Source: Branchiostoma belcheri (lineage: Eukaryota; Chordata; Leptocardii; Amphioxiformes; Branchiostomatidae). Taken from it: a DNA stretch of 64,000 nucleotides. Where the stretch lies: assembly GCF_001625305.1 (NCBI RefSeq), contig NW_017803135.1, positions 262,410-326,409 of the forward strand, given 5' to 3'. How positions within the stretch are numbered: the first letter of the stretch is position 1; every line of letters starts with the position of its first letter. This document shows positions 39,370 through 50,544 of this stretch, piece after piece. Position numbers and translations under genes: made by a program. Below the pieces are notes generated by a model. That model ran no database searches and was not told the origin of the DNA. It worked only from the letters and a program-made list of their open reading frames with translations.

Positions 39370-41173
39370 ACTGGATATGTTAATCTAATAAAGTAATATT
39401 TGGCAACAACAAGGAGCATGTGACTCATATGTAACATATGTTCATGATACTGTCGAGTTCGGTATATTTGTCCAACACTCATCATTCGTGCGTAGCTTCA
39501 GAACAGATGAATGTTGTTTGATTTATAATTCAACGGGGATGAAAAATAGGAAACAAGCAATTTTGTCCAACAAGTGGCAGGATATTGGCAGGACGGCTGT
39601 CAAGCATCTGCAAATGTCAAACTGTTGTTTGATGTCAAATACTACATTCTGAGCTGACGACTTGGTGTGACTTTGTGTAAGCTGTTTGGAATTCTGGCGA
39701 ATTTTAATAAAAGGATCTCAGGGACACTCCTTTGGTAGACAAAATAAATCAAAAGTCATTTTTTTGTATCACTGCACCGGTCTTTCATAGTAAACATATC
39801 TGACGACGGTTTGAAGTTATCGCTTACCTAAATACCATAGCTACTAACCACCGTCTTGCCTTATAATTATTATTTATACATGTGACGCTACCGCGGAAAA
39901 AATGGTAGATAGTGCTATCTCTGCTTAGTACTCAGCATTTGGGAAAAAGTATATATGTTACACATGTAGTTCAACATACACCACTACCAGTGCACTAGCC
40001 ACCCTGCTGTAGTAATTTCACATAGATGTGCAATACTGTCATATCACTAGTCATGCTTCATCTTTCCTAAACCTTATCTGTAAAAAGTCAGAAGGTTTGC
40101 TTGGTACAAAATAATGTAATAATGTACGTGAGGGATCGACCGTTGTAAGTTTGTACGTAAACTCTTTGCAATTCAGAGAGTCTCATCCCTGCTGTAATAA
40201 GGTTTGCTTTTTGGTGTCACGAATAAAGAATTTTCATTTCATACGTGGCCCAAGAACTATTAAAACCGAGATGGGCGCCGCCCTATACACCGTATGGTGT
40301 GGGAAGGACTTTGCTATCTATTTTACTGCCCATCCTTATGCTATGGCCGATGATTCATTGCAAGCATGGCAGAAATTGCTGAATGGATTTTACTGTAACC
40401 ATTCTCAACTGTTTAGATGACTGTTGATGATTCATATTGTAATCCGTCAGAAGCAAATAATATTCCGTCATTTAAGTGTTGATTACACAAAATAACCCGT
40501 GCTAATCAAGACATCTGGTGGCCGGTCAGGATGTAATTATGATTGATCTGTCTGTTTGACAGACACTTCAACGATGTCCTGTAGGCAAATTGTTGTCTTT
40601 CTGATTTCAGTCTTGACAAAAAGTAAGGATTTCGGCTGTGATGCAACAAATATAGTTGAACAGTGTGAAACTGGCATCCATTAGCATTAGACAAACTGGG
40701 GAAGAGACAAATATTTCATCCGATCGTTTCAGTTGAAAATAGCCCCCTAAAGATGCATAGAATCGCGTTTCAAAGTCAAATTGAAAGTATTAGGGCCTTG
40801 CTAGCAGTCGACATAAAAGGGCGAAGACCCTTGTAAACGTTATTTTAAACGTTAGAGATTTTTTCTAGGGTCGCTCGGCAACCTGAAATTTGACATTTTC
40901 CTGGGCCTAAACACGTCATTCATAGTACTTACCGGTAGTCAGAACAGCAGTTACGTGAAAAAGATAAATTACATCAAGAAAACTCGACTTCTTCCCCTGT
41001 TTGTAAATTGTTAAGATCACACGTGGGCGGATTGGGACATCAAACCACTTGATCTTTCACGCACGCATTTTGGGGAACTAACTTTCAACTCAAAGAAGGA
41101 AATAGTCACTACAGGAATATAATATTATACTGATATTATTTGTACAAGGACCAAACCGGGCACGTTGGGATGC
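39370..41173. other. Shared upstream interval of the divergent VCBP genes
   Basis: No gene is seen. Open frames here are short (under 90 codons) and featureless. The two TATA boxes are about 2.1 kb apart, so enhancers acting on both genes could lie here, but nothing specific was recognised. Confidence 0.4.
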
Positions 41174-41303
41174 CACGTGTAACAGTTAATGATAATGGAT
41201 TTCGGGTTATATAAGACGGTTGGATAGAGAAGATTGTCCTCATTCTCTGTTGAGAACACCTGACACGGTTACCCGGCCGAGTTCAGTTCGATCCACGTCA
41301 CAA
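41174..41303 (+). promoter_or_regulatory. VCBP-B core promoter and 5' noncoding exon
   Basis: E-box CACGTG at 41174-41179, TATATAAG at 41208-41215, predicted start near 41,240, and a noncoding exon ending at 41303 before gtaagt. The acceptor (cacttccag) ends at 41868, fourteen bases before the ATG at 41883. Confidence 0.75.
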
Positions 41304-41344
41304 GTAAGTGGGCGATTCTTGTGTTGCATGACTGTTCATAGTAT

Positions 41345-41755
41345 CTAGAACTGTGGCTGTCTAGTTCTATGTCTGAATGGGTTAGGGTTAGGGTTAGGAT
41401 CAGGAATGGTTTTGGATAGTCTGTATAGTAGAACTGTACCTATCTAGTGCTGTGCCTGAAAGGGTTAAGGTTAGGGTTAGGTTCTGGATAGTCTCTATTG
41501 TATCCAGAACTGTACCTATTTAGCTCTATGCCTGAATGGGTTACTGTTAGAATCAGGCATGGTTCTGGATAGTCTCTATTGTACCCAGAACCGTGCCTAT
41601 ATAGTTCTGGCCTGAATGGGTTAGGGTTAGGGTTTTGGATTAGGCACGGTTTTGGATAGTCTCCGCGTATCCAAGAACTTAGATTTGCCGTATCCAAAAG
41701 CTTAGATGTGGACTATCAAGATCCTTGCAATAGCATGGTTCTGGATGAAGCGCGG
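41345..41755. repeat. Tandem repeat with TTAGGG-like core, VCBP-B 5' intron
   Basis: About four units of roughly 100 bp, each with ctagttctatgcctgaatgg, gttagggttagg, a variant of caggcatggttctggatag and tctctattgtatccagaac. The hexamer runs resemble telomeric TTAGGG but are only two or three units long. Shared with 38,396-38,540. Confidence 0.75.
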
Positions 41756-41882
41756 TTTTGGATACAACATCCCCTTGCCATTCCATCCTTCTATACACAT
41801 TTATCTGTTCCAAAGTAGTTGTTGTATTTCTATATTGACAATAGATTGTGTTCATCTACCACTTCCAGCCTAACCTACAAGC

Positions 41883-42491
41883 ATGAAGCTGGTACTCGGC
41901 TTGCTAGTTCTTGCGGTCGGGGGTAAGTTACATATAATTTTACTACAATGTTAACATTATTCATTCCCCACTTTTGTACAATCTATAGCTGTGCACAATG
42001 ATGTCCACCTTTAACGAATGAATGAAGTTTTTTTCCAAAAATTCATGCCCGAGGGCTAATTGCAGCATACAATGTGTACAACATAATACAGGAAGAAACT
42101 TACAATTATGACATGTACTTATTCCCATCATTTACCAATGAAGAATCATAGTATATTGCGTATAGATTATGAAAATTAACCCCTAATATTTGCATAATGT
42201 TTTCACATGTTAACGATTTTTTTTTGCTTCTGTACAGCGCGTGCCATCACCATAGTGACGGTCACGACCCCTGAACCCAAGGTCGAGGGTGTGGTGGGGG
42301 GGTCCGTCGAGCTGAAGTGCGAGTTTGACATCAAGCCGAACTCCACACAGCCTCCTACCATCGCCTGGTTCAAGGTAACGTTTCTGTTTCTCCTTATCTC
42401 TCGAGAGTGTTTGTGCGAGTTTGTGTGTAACTATACATATGTGTGGGAGGGAGATGGTGTTCAGCACCAAGGACAGTCATGTTGGCTGTAT

Positions 42492-42564
<73 letters not shown>

Positions 42565-44187
42565 TGTCTGTCTATATGTCTGTTTCTCGTATGTGTGTAT
42601 CTGCACATAGTGTTCAGCACCAAGGACAGGCATGTTGTCTGTATGTTGAGTGTTCAGCACCAAGGACAGGTTGCCTGTTTGTGTGTGTGTGTGGTTGTAC
42701 ATACGCCTTCACGATGCGGTATAATATCCGAATAAATTGCATCAGTCAACAAAGTCCCCCCTGAGTTCCCAACACAATTTCAGGTCGTCTGAAATCTCCG
42801 ATTCCTTGTTGTTGTCTTCGTGTATCTTTGTGTGTGTGGGTGTATTCGTCGATGTTTTTTCAGGGCTTTAGTAAAGTAAAATTAATATTGTGGGAGTCTC
42901 TTAGTTTCTTTCTTCCTTTTTTTTTCTTTTTAGATTTTGGCAGTTATCAAAGAAATATACTTTAACAATATAAAGTTGAAATGCGTCAACGTGTTCTTCG
43001 GTGTCTTGCCCAGGGCAATACCGACTTCCGTGGCGCGGAGAGGATCTACACCGGCCACAAGGTGTGGGGGAATGAGAGCTACCGGCGGGAGGACAGCTGA
43101 ATAAAACACACCATTCAACCCCTATCCCTATCCCAAAACACTTCCTGGACTGCTGATAACGTAGTATTTTTTTTCAGGGAAATGCGGACTTTCGTGATGC
43201 GGAGAGGATCTACAATGGGCACAAGGTGTGGGGGAACCGACTCGAAGACTTCGGAGACTACATCTGTACCACCTGGACTGCTGACAACGTAGTACACGTA
43301 CTACAAAAACTCTTCCTAAAATCTATTCTCTGATCTGTTTTCATAGGGCAACACCGACTTCCGTGGCGCAGAGAGGATCTACACCGGGCACAAGGTGTGG
43401 GGGAACGAGAGCCACCGGCGCGAGGACAGCTTCGGCGACTACTTCGGCCGCGTGGAGGTGGCCGACCTGGACAATCCTGCCATTAAGATCATCGGACTCA
43501 GGGTACACCTTGTGTGCTTGATAAAGTTTACCTTCGCAGAATGAAAACATATCGTTTTTGCTCAGTTTCTTCCTGTTCGTATTCTTCTCAAAACAAGGTC
43601 AATGACCTGGACCAGACGTCTGTCACCATGGTAACTTGTGTTGTTGCAAACACCCTGCGGTGTTGAGTTACATTATGCAGACAGAGTAGGAGAGGCTGGT
43701 CTACATATTATATATGAATGTGTATGAGTAAGGATAAGCAGAGCAGCAGTTTGTTATAATTAGGCTAGACCATGTAAAGGTAAACATTATGCCTTTGCTT
43801 TGCAAATGTTACCTTTCTAGTTTACTCTGTGGCTAAGCTACGTGTTACTGCTAACAGTTTGGTCCCAAACGTAAATATTATATTGTTGTAAGATTTGAGA
43901 ATCACTGCACAAACTTGTCCCCTCCAGACTACTGACTTTGCTCGGTACTGGTGCACCGTGGCGGAGTGGGGAGCGCACACGGAGTTCGGACTGGACGCCA
44001 AGTCCGTTCTGTTGACTCAACATGGTGAGTTCAAACATTTTCAACCTGTTTATGTGTGTGTCTTTGTGTGGGGGAGCGTACGGTGTGTGTGTGTGTTTGT
44101 GTGGATAGTGTTCAGCACCAAGGACAGGCATGTTAATGTACGTTTGTGTGCGTATGTGTACGTGCATGTGTGTGTGCGTGTGTGTAT

Positions 44188-44254
<67 letters not shown>

Positions 44255-44292
44255 CGCGTGTGTGTGTGTGTCTGAGTGTGTGTGTGTGTGTA

Positions 44293-44326
<34 letters not shown>

Positions 44327-47300
44327 CGTGTATATGCGCGTGTGTGTGTTTGTGCGCGCGCATATGTATACACGTGCGCGTGCGTGCGTGAACAGTGTTC
44401 AGCACCAAGGACAGGCATGTTTGTGAGCATGTGTGTGTGTGTGTGTGCACGTGAGCGCGCACGTGTGTGTGCCTACATGTGTACGTGTGTGTGTCTGTGA
44501 AACAGCGTAATTCCTGATATAGATGGGGTGTTGATATTTGTACGTGTCAACCATTGTAGGAACGAGTCATTTACTTTGTACGAATCTTTAACAAAACTGC
44601 ACACCCCCCTCCCCCAGGACATCCCCAACCGTCCTTTGAAGTGACCGTGTCCGGCCAGAAGGAAGTGGCGGAAGGTGCTGACGTAGAGATGACGTGTCAC
44701 TGCGACGGCGCCGACTGCACCAACCCCGTATACGACTGGTTCAAGGTGTGTGTTTGTGTGGTTCTCCTTTCCTTACATCAAAAATCAAAAGAAAATTCGT
44801 TTTGCCATCTTACACGTTTTCCTCATTACCATCGGAACTGAAATGGAGTTTGTTGGCTACGAAGGACCAAAAGTACAGTTTTCGCAGACTCCGCAAACCC
44901 TCTACCAAGCTCTGCAGAGGAGATTGTACCTTTGGCCCTTCGTACTTGATGACTGACTACGATAACCACTTACTGCTTTGTGAAAAATTCAAATAAACAA
45001 ATAAACAAATAGTGCTAGCCTCTACCAGGCTTCAGGCTACCAAGCGTCTTGAAAGGTAGTGACTGGGTGACTACCGGAAACTACACGCAGATCGCAGCCA
45101 AGGCTGACACCGGGCTGGGGCTTTTCGGGTTCGCTGATCCTGTGGTCAGCAAACAAACAAACAAACAAACAAACAAATTATGTTTCTGTTCTTGTAGGGT
45201 CCAGCCTTTGCCGGAAGTGACTGGGTGACCACCGGAAACTACACGCAGATCGCGGCCAAGGTGGACCTGAGCCTGCTAGGGTCAGCGCCTCTGGTGGAAA
45301 TTGAGGACGGGTTCGGCCAGTTCAGCCTCACGCCCTCCAACTCTCTCTTGCTCACCGGGGCGCAGGTCAGCGACGCAGGAAGGTCAGTAAACACACAAAC
45401 AAACAAACAAACAAGAAAACATTATCTTCGCGTTAATAGGTTTACGTCTTGCAACTACATGTACATGTACGACTGTCCCTATGGCTGACAGTGAGTGAGT
45501 GAGTGTGTGAGTGAGTGAGTGAGTGAGTGAGTGAGTGAGTGAGTGAGTGAGTGAGTGAGTGAGATTGAGGACGGGTTCGGCCAGTTCAGCCTCACGCCCT
45601 CCAACTCTCTCAAGCTCACCGGGGCTCAGGTCGCCGACGCAGGAAGGCTAGCAAGCAAGCAAACAAACAAACAAACAAACAAATTATGTTTCTCATCTTT
45701 GCGTAAATAGGTTCACGTATTACCCCTAAGGGTCTGAGTTACTAAGTGAGTGAGTGGATGAGTGAGTGAGTGAGTGAGTGAGTGTGTGAGTGAGTGAGTG
45801 AGTGAGTGAGTGAGTGAGTGAGTGAGTGAGTGAGTGAGTGAGTGAGTGAGTGAGTGAGTGAGTGTGTGAGTGAGTGAGTGAGTGAGTGAGTGTGTGAGTG
45901 AGAGAGTGAGTGAGTGAGATTGAGGACGGGTTCGGCCAGTTCAGCCTCACGCCCTCCAACTCTCTCCTACTCACCGGAGTACACGGAAACAAACAAGCAA
46001 ACAAACATAATGTTTATTATCTTCATATAAGGAGGTTTCTTTGTCGGAGGTTGTGTTTTCAATATCTCTGTTTGTATGCTTGCTTGTGTTCCCGCAGTTT
46101 AATATTCCCACATGCCTCCACAGGTACTGGTGCAAGGTGACCAGCGGCGGGAACGTGGACATCAAGGCGACCGTGCTCAAGGTCAAAGGTATGCAGAGAT
46201 TTCACAAAATATACACAACTACACATTCAGACAAAACAAAAGAAACTGGCGCAGAAGACTTCTTGGGCCCTTGTCGTCTTGCCAGACGATCTACAGCTTC
46301 AGTCATTCTCTGCGGGTCTGAAAGGGCAGCGCCTCTCGTGGCTGGTACAGCCGATTCTGGCCCGGCAGGCTCTGCCGCAGAATAGGCAGCAGTACTCCTG
46401 TGTGGTGCTATTCTCCTCTACGAGTTCCTTTCGTCTGTTCCTTGCATCTGCCTTCCTGCTCTCTCCCTGCACAGAAGTACTTTAGTAACAAAAGGTGTCT
46501 GAATGCCCTCCCCCTGCAGTTCCTGAGTTCACCTGTGAGGGCAGGGCTGACGGGTACTATCCTGACCCTGAAGACTGCGCCATGTACTACCAGTGCCTGA
46601 CCGGCTTCCCGCAGCCAACACAATCACATAGATGTGCTTGAATGTTTTTGCCCCCCCCCCCTTCCCTTTGCAGTTCCGCAGTTCACCTGTGCTGGTAAGG
46701 CTACATAGATCTAGAGAACACAGGTACAGATTGACATAAACATATTTTTGAATAGTTTTGAATGTTTGTTCCTACCCCCTGCAGTTCCAGAGTTCACCTG
46801 TGAGGGCAGGGCTGACGGGTACTACCCTGACCCTGAAGACTGCGCCATGCCCATGTACTACCACTACCAGTGTCTGACCGGGTTCTCATAACCAACATAA
46901 TCACCCCAAACTGAACAAAAACATAGATGTGTTTTAATATTTGCCCTTTCCCCTGCAGTTCCCGAGTTCACCTGTGAGGGCAGGGCTGACGGGTACTATC
47001 CCGACCCAGAAGACTGTGCCATGTACTACCAGTGTCTCACCGGGTTCCCACAACCAACATAATATTCAACCCAAACTGAACAAAACCAAAGATGTGTTTG
47101 AATGTTTTTTACAGTTCCCGAGTTCACCTGTGAGGGCAGGGCTGACGGGTACTACCCTGACCCTAAAGACTGCGCCATGTACTACCAGTGTCTCACCGGC
47201 TTCCTACAACCAACACAATCACATAGATGTGTTTGAATGTTTTTTGCAGTTCCTGAGTTCACCTGTGCCGGTAAGGCTGACGGGTACTACCCTGACCCTG

Positions 47301-48244
47301 AAGACTGCGCCATGTACTACCAGTGTCTGACCTGCTTCTCATAACCAACAGAATCAACCAAAACTGAACAAAACCATAGATTAAACCATGTTTAATATTT
47401 GCCCCTTCCCCTGTATGTGCAGTTCCAGAGTTCACCTGTGCTGGTAAGGCTGACGGGTACTATCCTGACCCTGAGGACTGCGCCATGTACTACCAGTGTC
47501 TGACCGGGTTCCCGCAGCCGTTCCACCGCCCGTGCGGGTACGCCGGCATGGTGTTCAACCCGGAGCATCTGTACTGCGACTGGGCCTTCAACGTGGGGCC
47601 GCCCTGCGGGGTAAGTACAACAATGACTAAGGCCCTAAGTTTTTCGTACGGTTGTCGTGCGAATGTCGTATACGATTGTCGTGCGATTGTTTTGCGATAT
47701 TGTCGTGTGATTGTCGTACCCCGAGCATCTGTACTGCTACTGGGCCTTCAACGTGGGGCCGCCCTGCGGGGTAAGTACAACAATGACTAAGGCCCTAAGT
47801 TTTTCGTACGGTTGTCGCGCGAATGTCGTATACGATTGTCGTGCGATTGTTTTGCGATATTGTCGTGTGATTGTCGTACCCCGAGCATCTGTACTGCGAC
47901 TGGGCCTTCAACGTGGGGCCGCCCTGCGGGGTAAGTACAACGATGGCGAGGTCATGTTTGTCGTGCGATTATCGTGCGAATGTCGTATACGATTGTCGTG
48001 TGATTGACGTACGATTGTTCTACGATTGTTCTACGATCCCATAACTAGGACAACAGTTTGTCTGCCCCCCTTAAACCCTGAGAATCTGTACTGCGACATG
48101 TGCCTTCAACGTGTTCTGAAGAAACCCACCACGGATGTGGTAACCGCGCAGTTACATGCTTCTTATCGTTATCTACTCAATACACACTGGCTTCAACATA
48201 CTCAACTTACCGACGTGACATTTATTTTACAGAGCAAGGTGTAG
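41883..48244 (+). CDS. VCBP: VCBP-B: two V-type Ig domains plus chitin-binding domain (335 aa)
   Basis: Nine coding exons: 41883-41922, 42238-42374, 43347-43502, 43928-44024, 44618-44745, 45198-45382, 46124-46188, 47423-47610, 48233-48244; length divisible by three and all phases agree. Signal peptide MKLVLGLLVLAVGG. V1: VELKCEFD, IAWFK, DFARYWCTV, J-like GLDAKSVLLT. V2: VEMTCHCDGADC, YDWFK, SDAGRYWCKV. The chitin-binding exon begins PEFTCAGKADGYYPDPEDC and contains YYQCLTGFPQPFHRPCGYAG and LYCDWAFNVGPPC; the final tiny exon gives SKV and stop. Unlike VCBP-A, V1 is split by an extra intron before YWC. AATAAA at 48410-48415 is a plausible poly(A) signal. Partial copies of four exons surround the real ones. 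Other exon choices are possible, but only these are complete with donor and acceptor. Confidence 0.92.
42460..42669 (+). promoter_or_regulatory. Three RE1/NRSE-like motifs beside a (GT)n tract
   Basis: TTCAGCACCAAGGACAG occurs at 42460-42476, 42613-42629 and 42653-42669. This matches both half-sites (TTCAGCACC and GGACAG, 2-bp spacing) of the vertebrate REST/NRSF element; the last four bases of the 21-bp consensus are not conserved. A (GT)n tract at 42,498-42,564 separates them. It could equally be a spread repeat unit. Confidence 0.5.
43014..43290 (+). pseudogene. Two partial copies of VCBP-B exon 3
   Basis: Copy i at 43014-43096 (after an acceptor ttgcccag) reads GNTDFRGAERIYTGHKVWGN and is cut by a TGA after EDS. 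Copy ii at 43178-43290 (after tttttcag) reads GNADFRDAERIYNGHKVWGN and then departs. The intact exon is at 43347. All three keep the phase-0 acceptor, but only the third has the end of the exon and its donor. Confidence 0.85.
44111..44414 (+). promoter_or_regulatory. Two further RE1/NRSE-like motifs flanking a (GT)n tract
   Basis: TTCAGCACCAAGGACAG at 44111-44127 and 44398-44414, on either side of a long GT/GC-rich tract (44,150-44,397), each followed by gcatgtt. Same sequence as in the intron at 42,460. The Cys/Val and Thr/His open frames over the tract are artefacts. Confidence 0.5.
45056..45140 (+). pseudogene. Partial copy of VCBP-B exon 6 (5' part)
   Basis: Matches GSDWVTTGNYTQIAAK of the true exon at 45,198 and is interrupted afterwards. 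It lies upstream of the intact exon and follows a fragment of the foldback MITE (45,016-45,038). Confidence 0.8.
45485..45978 (+). pseudogene. Two partial copies of VCBP-B exon 6 (3' part) within (GTGA)n arrays
   Basis: Segments encoding EIEDGFGQFSLTPSNSL recur at about 45,563-45,646 and 45,919-45,978, both downstream of the intact exon and each preceded by a gtga tetranucleotide array (45,485-45,563 and 45,744-45,918). The first copy reaches the exon's end (gacgcaggaag); the second stops at the leading part of the TGA-Q region. Confidence 0.85.
46520..47340 (+). pseudogene. Six partial copies of the VCBP-B chitin-binding exon
   Basis: Acceptor-bearing 5' parts start at 46520, 46674 (very short), 46785, 46959, 47115 and 47250, spaced 110-175 bp. 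Most encode PEFTCEGRADGYYPDPEDC then YYQCLTGF and run into stop codons. Each keeps a pyrimidine tract and cag acceptor but lacks the second half of the domain (remaining Cys and the Trp) and a donor. The intact exon is the seventh, at 47423. Confidence 0.88.
47563..47960 (+). repeat. 160-bp triplication of the end of the chitin-binding exon
   Basis: The word gagcatctgtactg occurs at 47563, 47723 and 47883, an exact 160-bp period. Each unit holds the exon's 3' end (LYCDWAFNVGPPCG; copy 2 has Tyr for Asp), the gtaagt donor and the 11-bp attgtcgtgcg minisatellite. The two extra copies lack an acceptor. Confidence 0.9.
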
Positions 48245-49884
48245 ACCAACGGCCCTTCGCCACCGACGTCACATATGGCTGACATCACCAACCACAGAGA
48301 AAACCATGAATCCAGTCAACGTTCAGATCACTCTTTTGCTCAGCTCCTGCAGTAGTTGTATTTAGATAAACACGCTTTGCCTCAATGACAACTGGTTTTG
48401 TGTGATTCAAATAAATCTGAAAAACTAAAATGGCAACAGTTTCTTTTGTACATCTTTACTCCGGAACGGTACGGAAGTATTGTTTTGGGTGGCTAATCTG
48501 TGACTTTGTGTGTGTGTGTGTCGCGGTCACTGTGTGCTCACTGTGTGTGTGTGTGTGTGTGCGTGTGAGTGTGTGTGAGTGAGTGTGTGAGAGAGAGAGA
48601 GAGAAAGAGGGAGGAAGAGAGAGAGAGAGAGAGAGAGATGTGGAGAGAAATGGGCCAAGGACGATATATGTAACATTAATCATTATGTACAACTGTATAT
48701 CGTCCTTGGCACCTCTTTCATAACACAGTGTGAGATGCAATATATATCCCAGCGTTCTGAGAAGTGAGGGACTTTCCAATACTGTTTTCTCAGAATATTA
48801 ATATACAGATACTCCATGTTGAGTACACGTGTGTTCCACTTTCTATCTATATGAATAGCGGGCCGTGTTGACTGGCCATGAAATGGACCATGTTTTAATT
48901 GAACAGTCTACAAAAACGACCAATACTTACATAAACACTCAAAAAAGGTGAAGGGAAGACTGTACGGTAACTTAACTTTCGGTTGACGTTCGGAACAGAG
49001 GGCCAACACTTGACTGAAGGTTAGACATTTCTAAACAACTTTTTAGTTAAGGTTTCAGGCTTCATTTGGCACTTTTTGAAACCAAATAACGAGGAAAAAA
49101 GAACAAGCATGTCGTCGGTTCTCTTACAGACCTTTTTTATTCAGCATACAATAAACAAAATAAGGGTACATGGCAAAGTGACGACGGGCTCAAGTGAGGT
49201 AACTTATGTTAGCGCCGCCACTTATACGAATAAAACTAATATTACTAAACAATGCAAAACACTGACCAAGAATACATGTAAAAAAATAACAAACAGTCGA
49301 ATTGATGAAGCGAGAGTCCACATTCCCCACCTAAAAGATGAAAAGGACACAAATAGGTCTTACAGGCCTTGGCCCAGTTTACACGTCGAATATAGCGACA
49401 TCGCCCATGCACGTCTCTTTTTCGTTGTGTGAAGGCGAATTTGATTTTCGAGAAAAAAATCTAGGCCAGGGTGTAACGTTCTTTATACATGCAAATTTAC
49501 ATATTTTGCAAGTATTTTTTCTCTATCCGGATACGATCTTTGGACAAGGAGGTTCAAACCTCTGCTGTGGGCAAACAATGTTTGAGGTATGACCTAAATA
49601 TTTTGTGCTGTGTACACGTGAGGTATGTGTCACGCGGCCACCCAAGACTAATTCATTATATAATAAAACGTGGGACCTTGCTAGAGTCTCTATTCGTAAA
49701 CAACCTATATACCGGTCATTCAATTACGCTGATCAGTCTGGCTTTGCAGATAAATTCAGTGCCTCGAAGACCAATCGACACTCACTCTACTCGCTTCACC
49801 AACCGCTCATACCTTTCCCTTGAAAGTGCAATGCTTCGCCATGATATTTTGTCTACTCAAAAAAGAAAGGCGACAGCATATTCA
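48245..49884. other. Intergenic DNA after VCBP-B
   Basis: Contains the VCBP-B poly(A) signal (48410), a GT/GA microsatellite at about 48,510-48,640 and short featureless open frames. No gene recognised. Confidence 0.5.
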
Positions 49885-50060
49885 CCAAAGAGCCAAGCTG
49901 TTCTGATACCAAACCGTCCGAAACCCAATTTTTCCCGCCTTGCTGCACCGGAGCTGTCCAGCTGACGTCACGGGGACGACTCCGTGCAAACCTCCGAGGG
50001 AATCCCCGCCAAGCCTCCCGGCACCAGGCCATCCAGCCAGGTAACAAGGCTCCGTTAACT
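49885..50060 (+). promoter_or_regulatory. Conserved upstream block of LRR receptor A with TGACGTCA
   Basis: This block, 485 bp or more upstream of the ATG at 50545, recurs inverted at 58,228-58,405 upstream of LRR receptor B. It includes a perfect CRE/ATF palindrome TGACGTCA at 49963-49970, then gactccgtgcaaacctccga and ccaggtaacaaggctccgtt. It may be a promoter or a 5' noncoding exon; the cag-gtaaca near 50,040 could be a donor. Confidence 0.6.
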
Positions 50061-50544
50061 TCGTGTCTCCCTGTTGCGGTCTCGTATCCGAACATATACG
50101 AGCCTCTTGAATACCGCAAGGGCAAGGAAAAGGCTACAGCTATTCCGTACACTCAGGTACTGTTTCATTTTTGTTACAAAAGCGCAACTGAATTGAGATA
50201 CTTTGAAGCACAGGCATCGACTAAGTACTTCAAAAGTTAGAGTCAGTAAACTTAATAATAAGGCATCTGAATTATAAACGACAACAAAACAAAACAAAGA
50301 TACTATACATGTACTTTTACAATTTGTCACAATCAAGTGAACAATTGCAAGACTTCGAAGGACAAAAAAAAGGCCTCAAAAGTAACCATAGACAGAATCT
50401 GTCCTGTGAGAACTGAACAGTTTTGAGAGTAGAAAAGACTGACTTGAAGAAACCATAATAGACAGAACCGGACTTTCGACAACTGAACATTTCTGAGACT
50501 ATATTTCTTTGCGAAAGCTTATAAGTTGATAACCCATCTTCGCA

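Noticed and set aside
41345..41755. Interstitial telomere from TTAGGG runs
   Set aside because: Only two or three hexamers per unit, embedded in a longer repeat also found at 38,400.
43178..43330. Middle exon-3 copy of VCBP-B as a normal coding exon
   Set aside because: No donor at the homologous end and a stop at the end of the open frame; use of the copy at 43347 gives agreeing phases and a full V domain. Kept only as a possible alternative.
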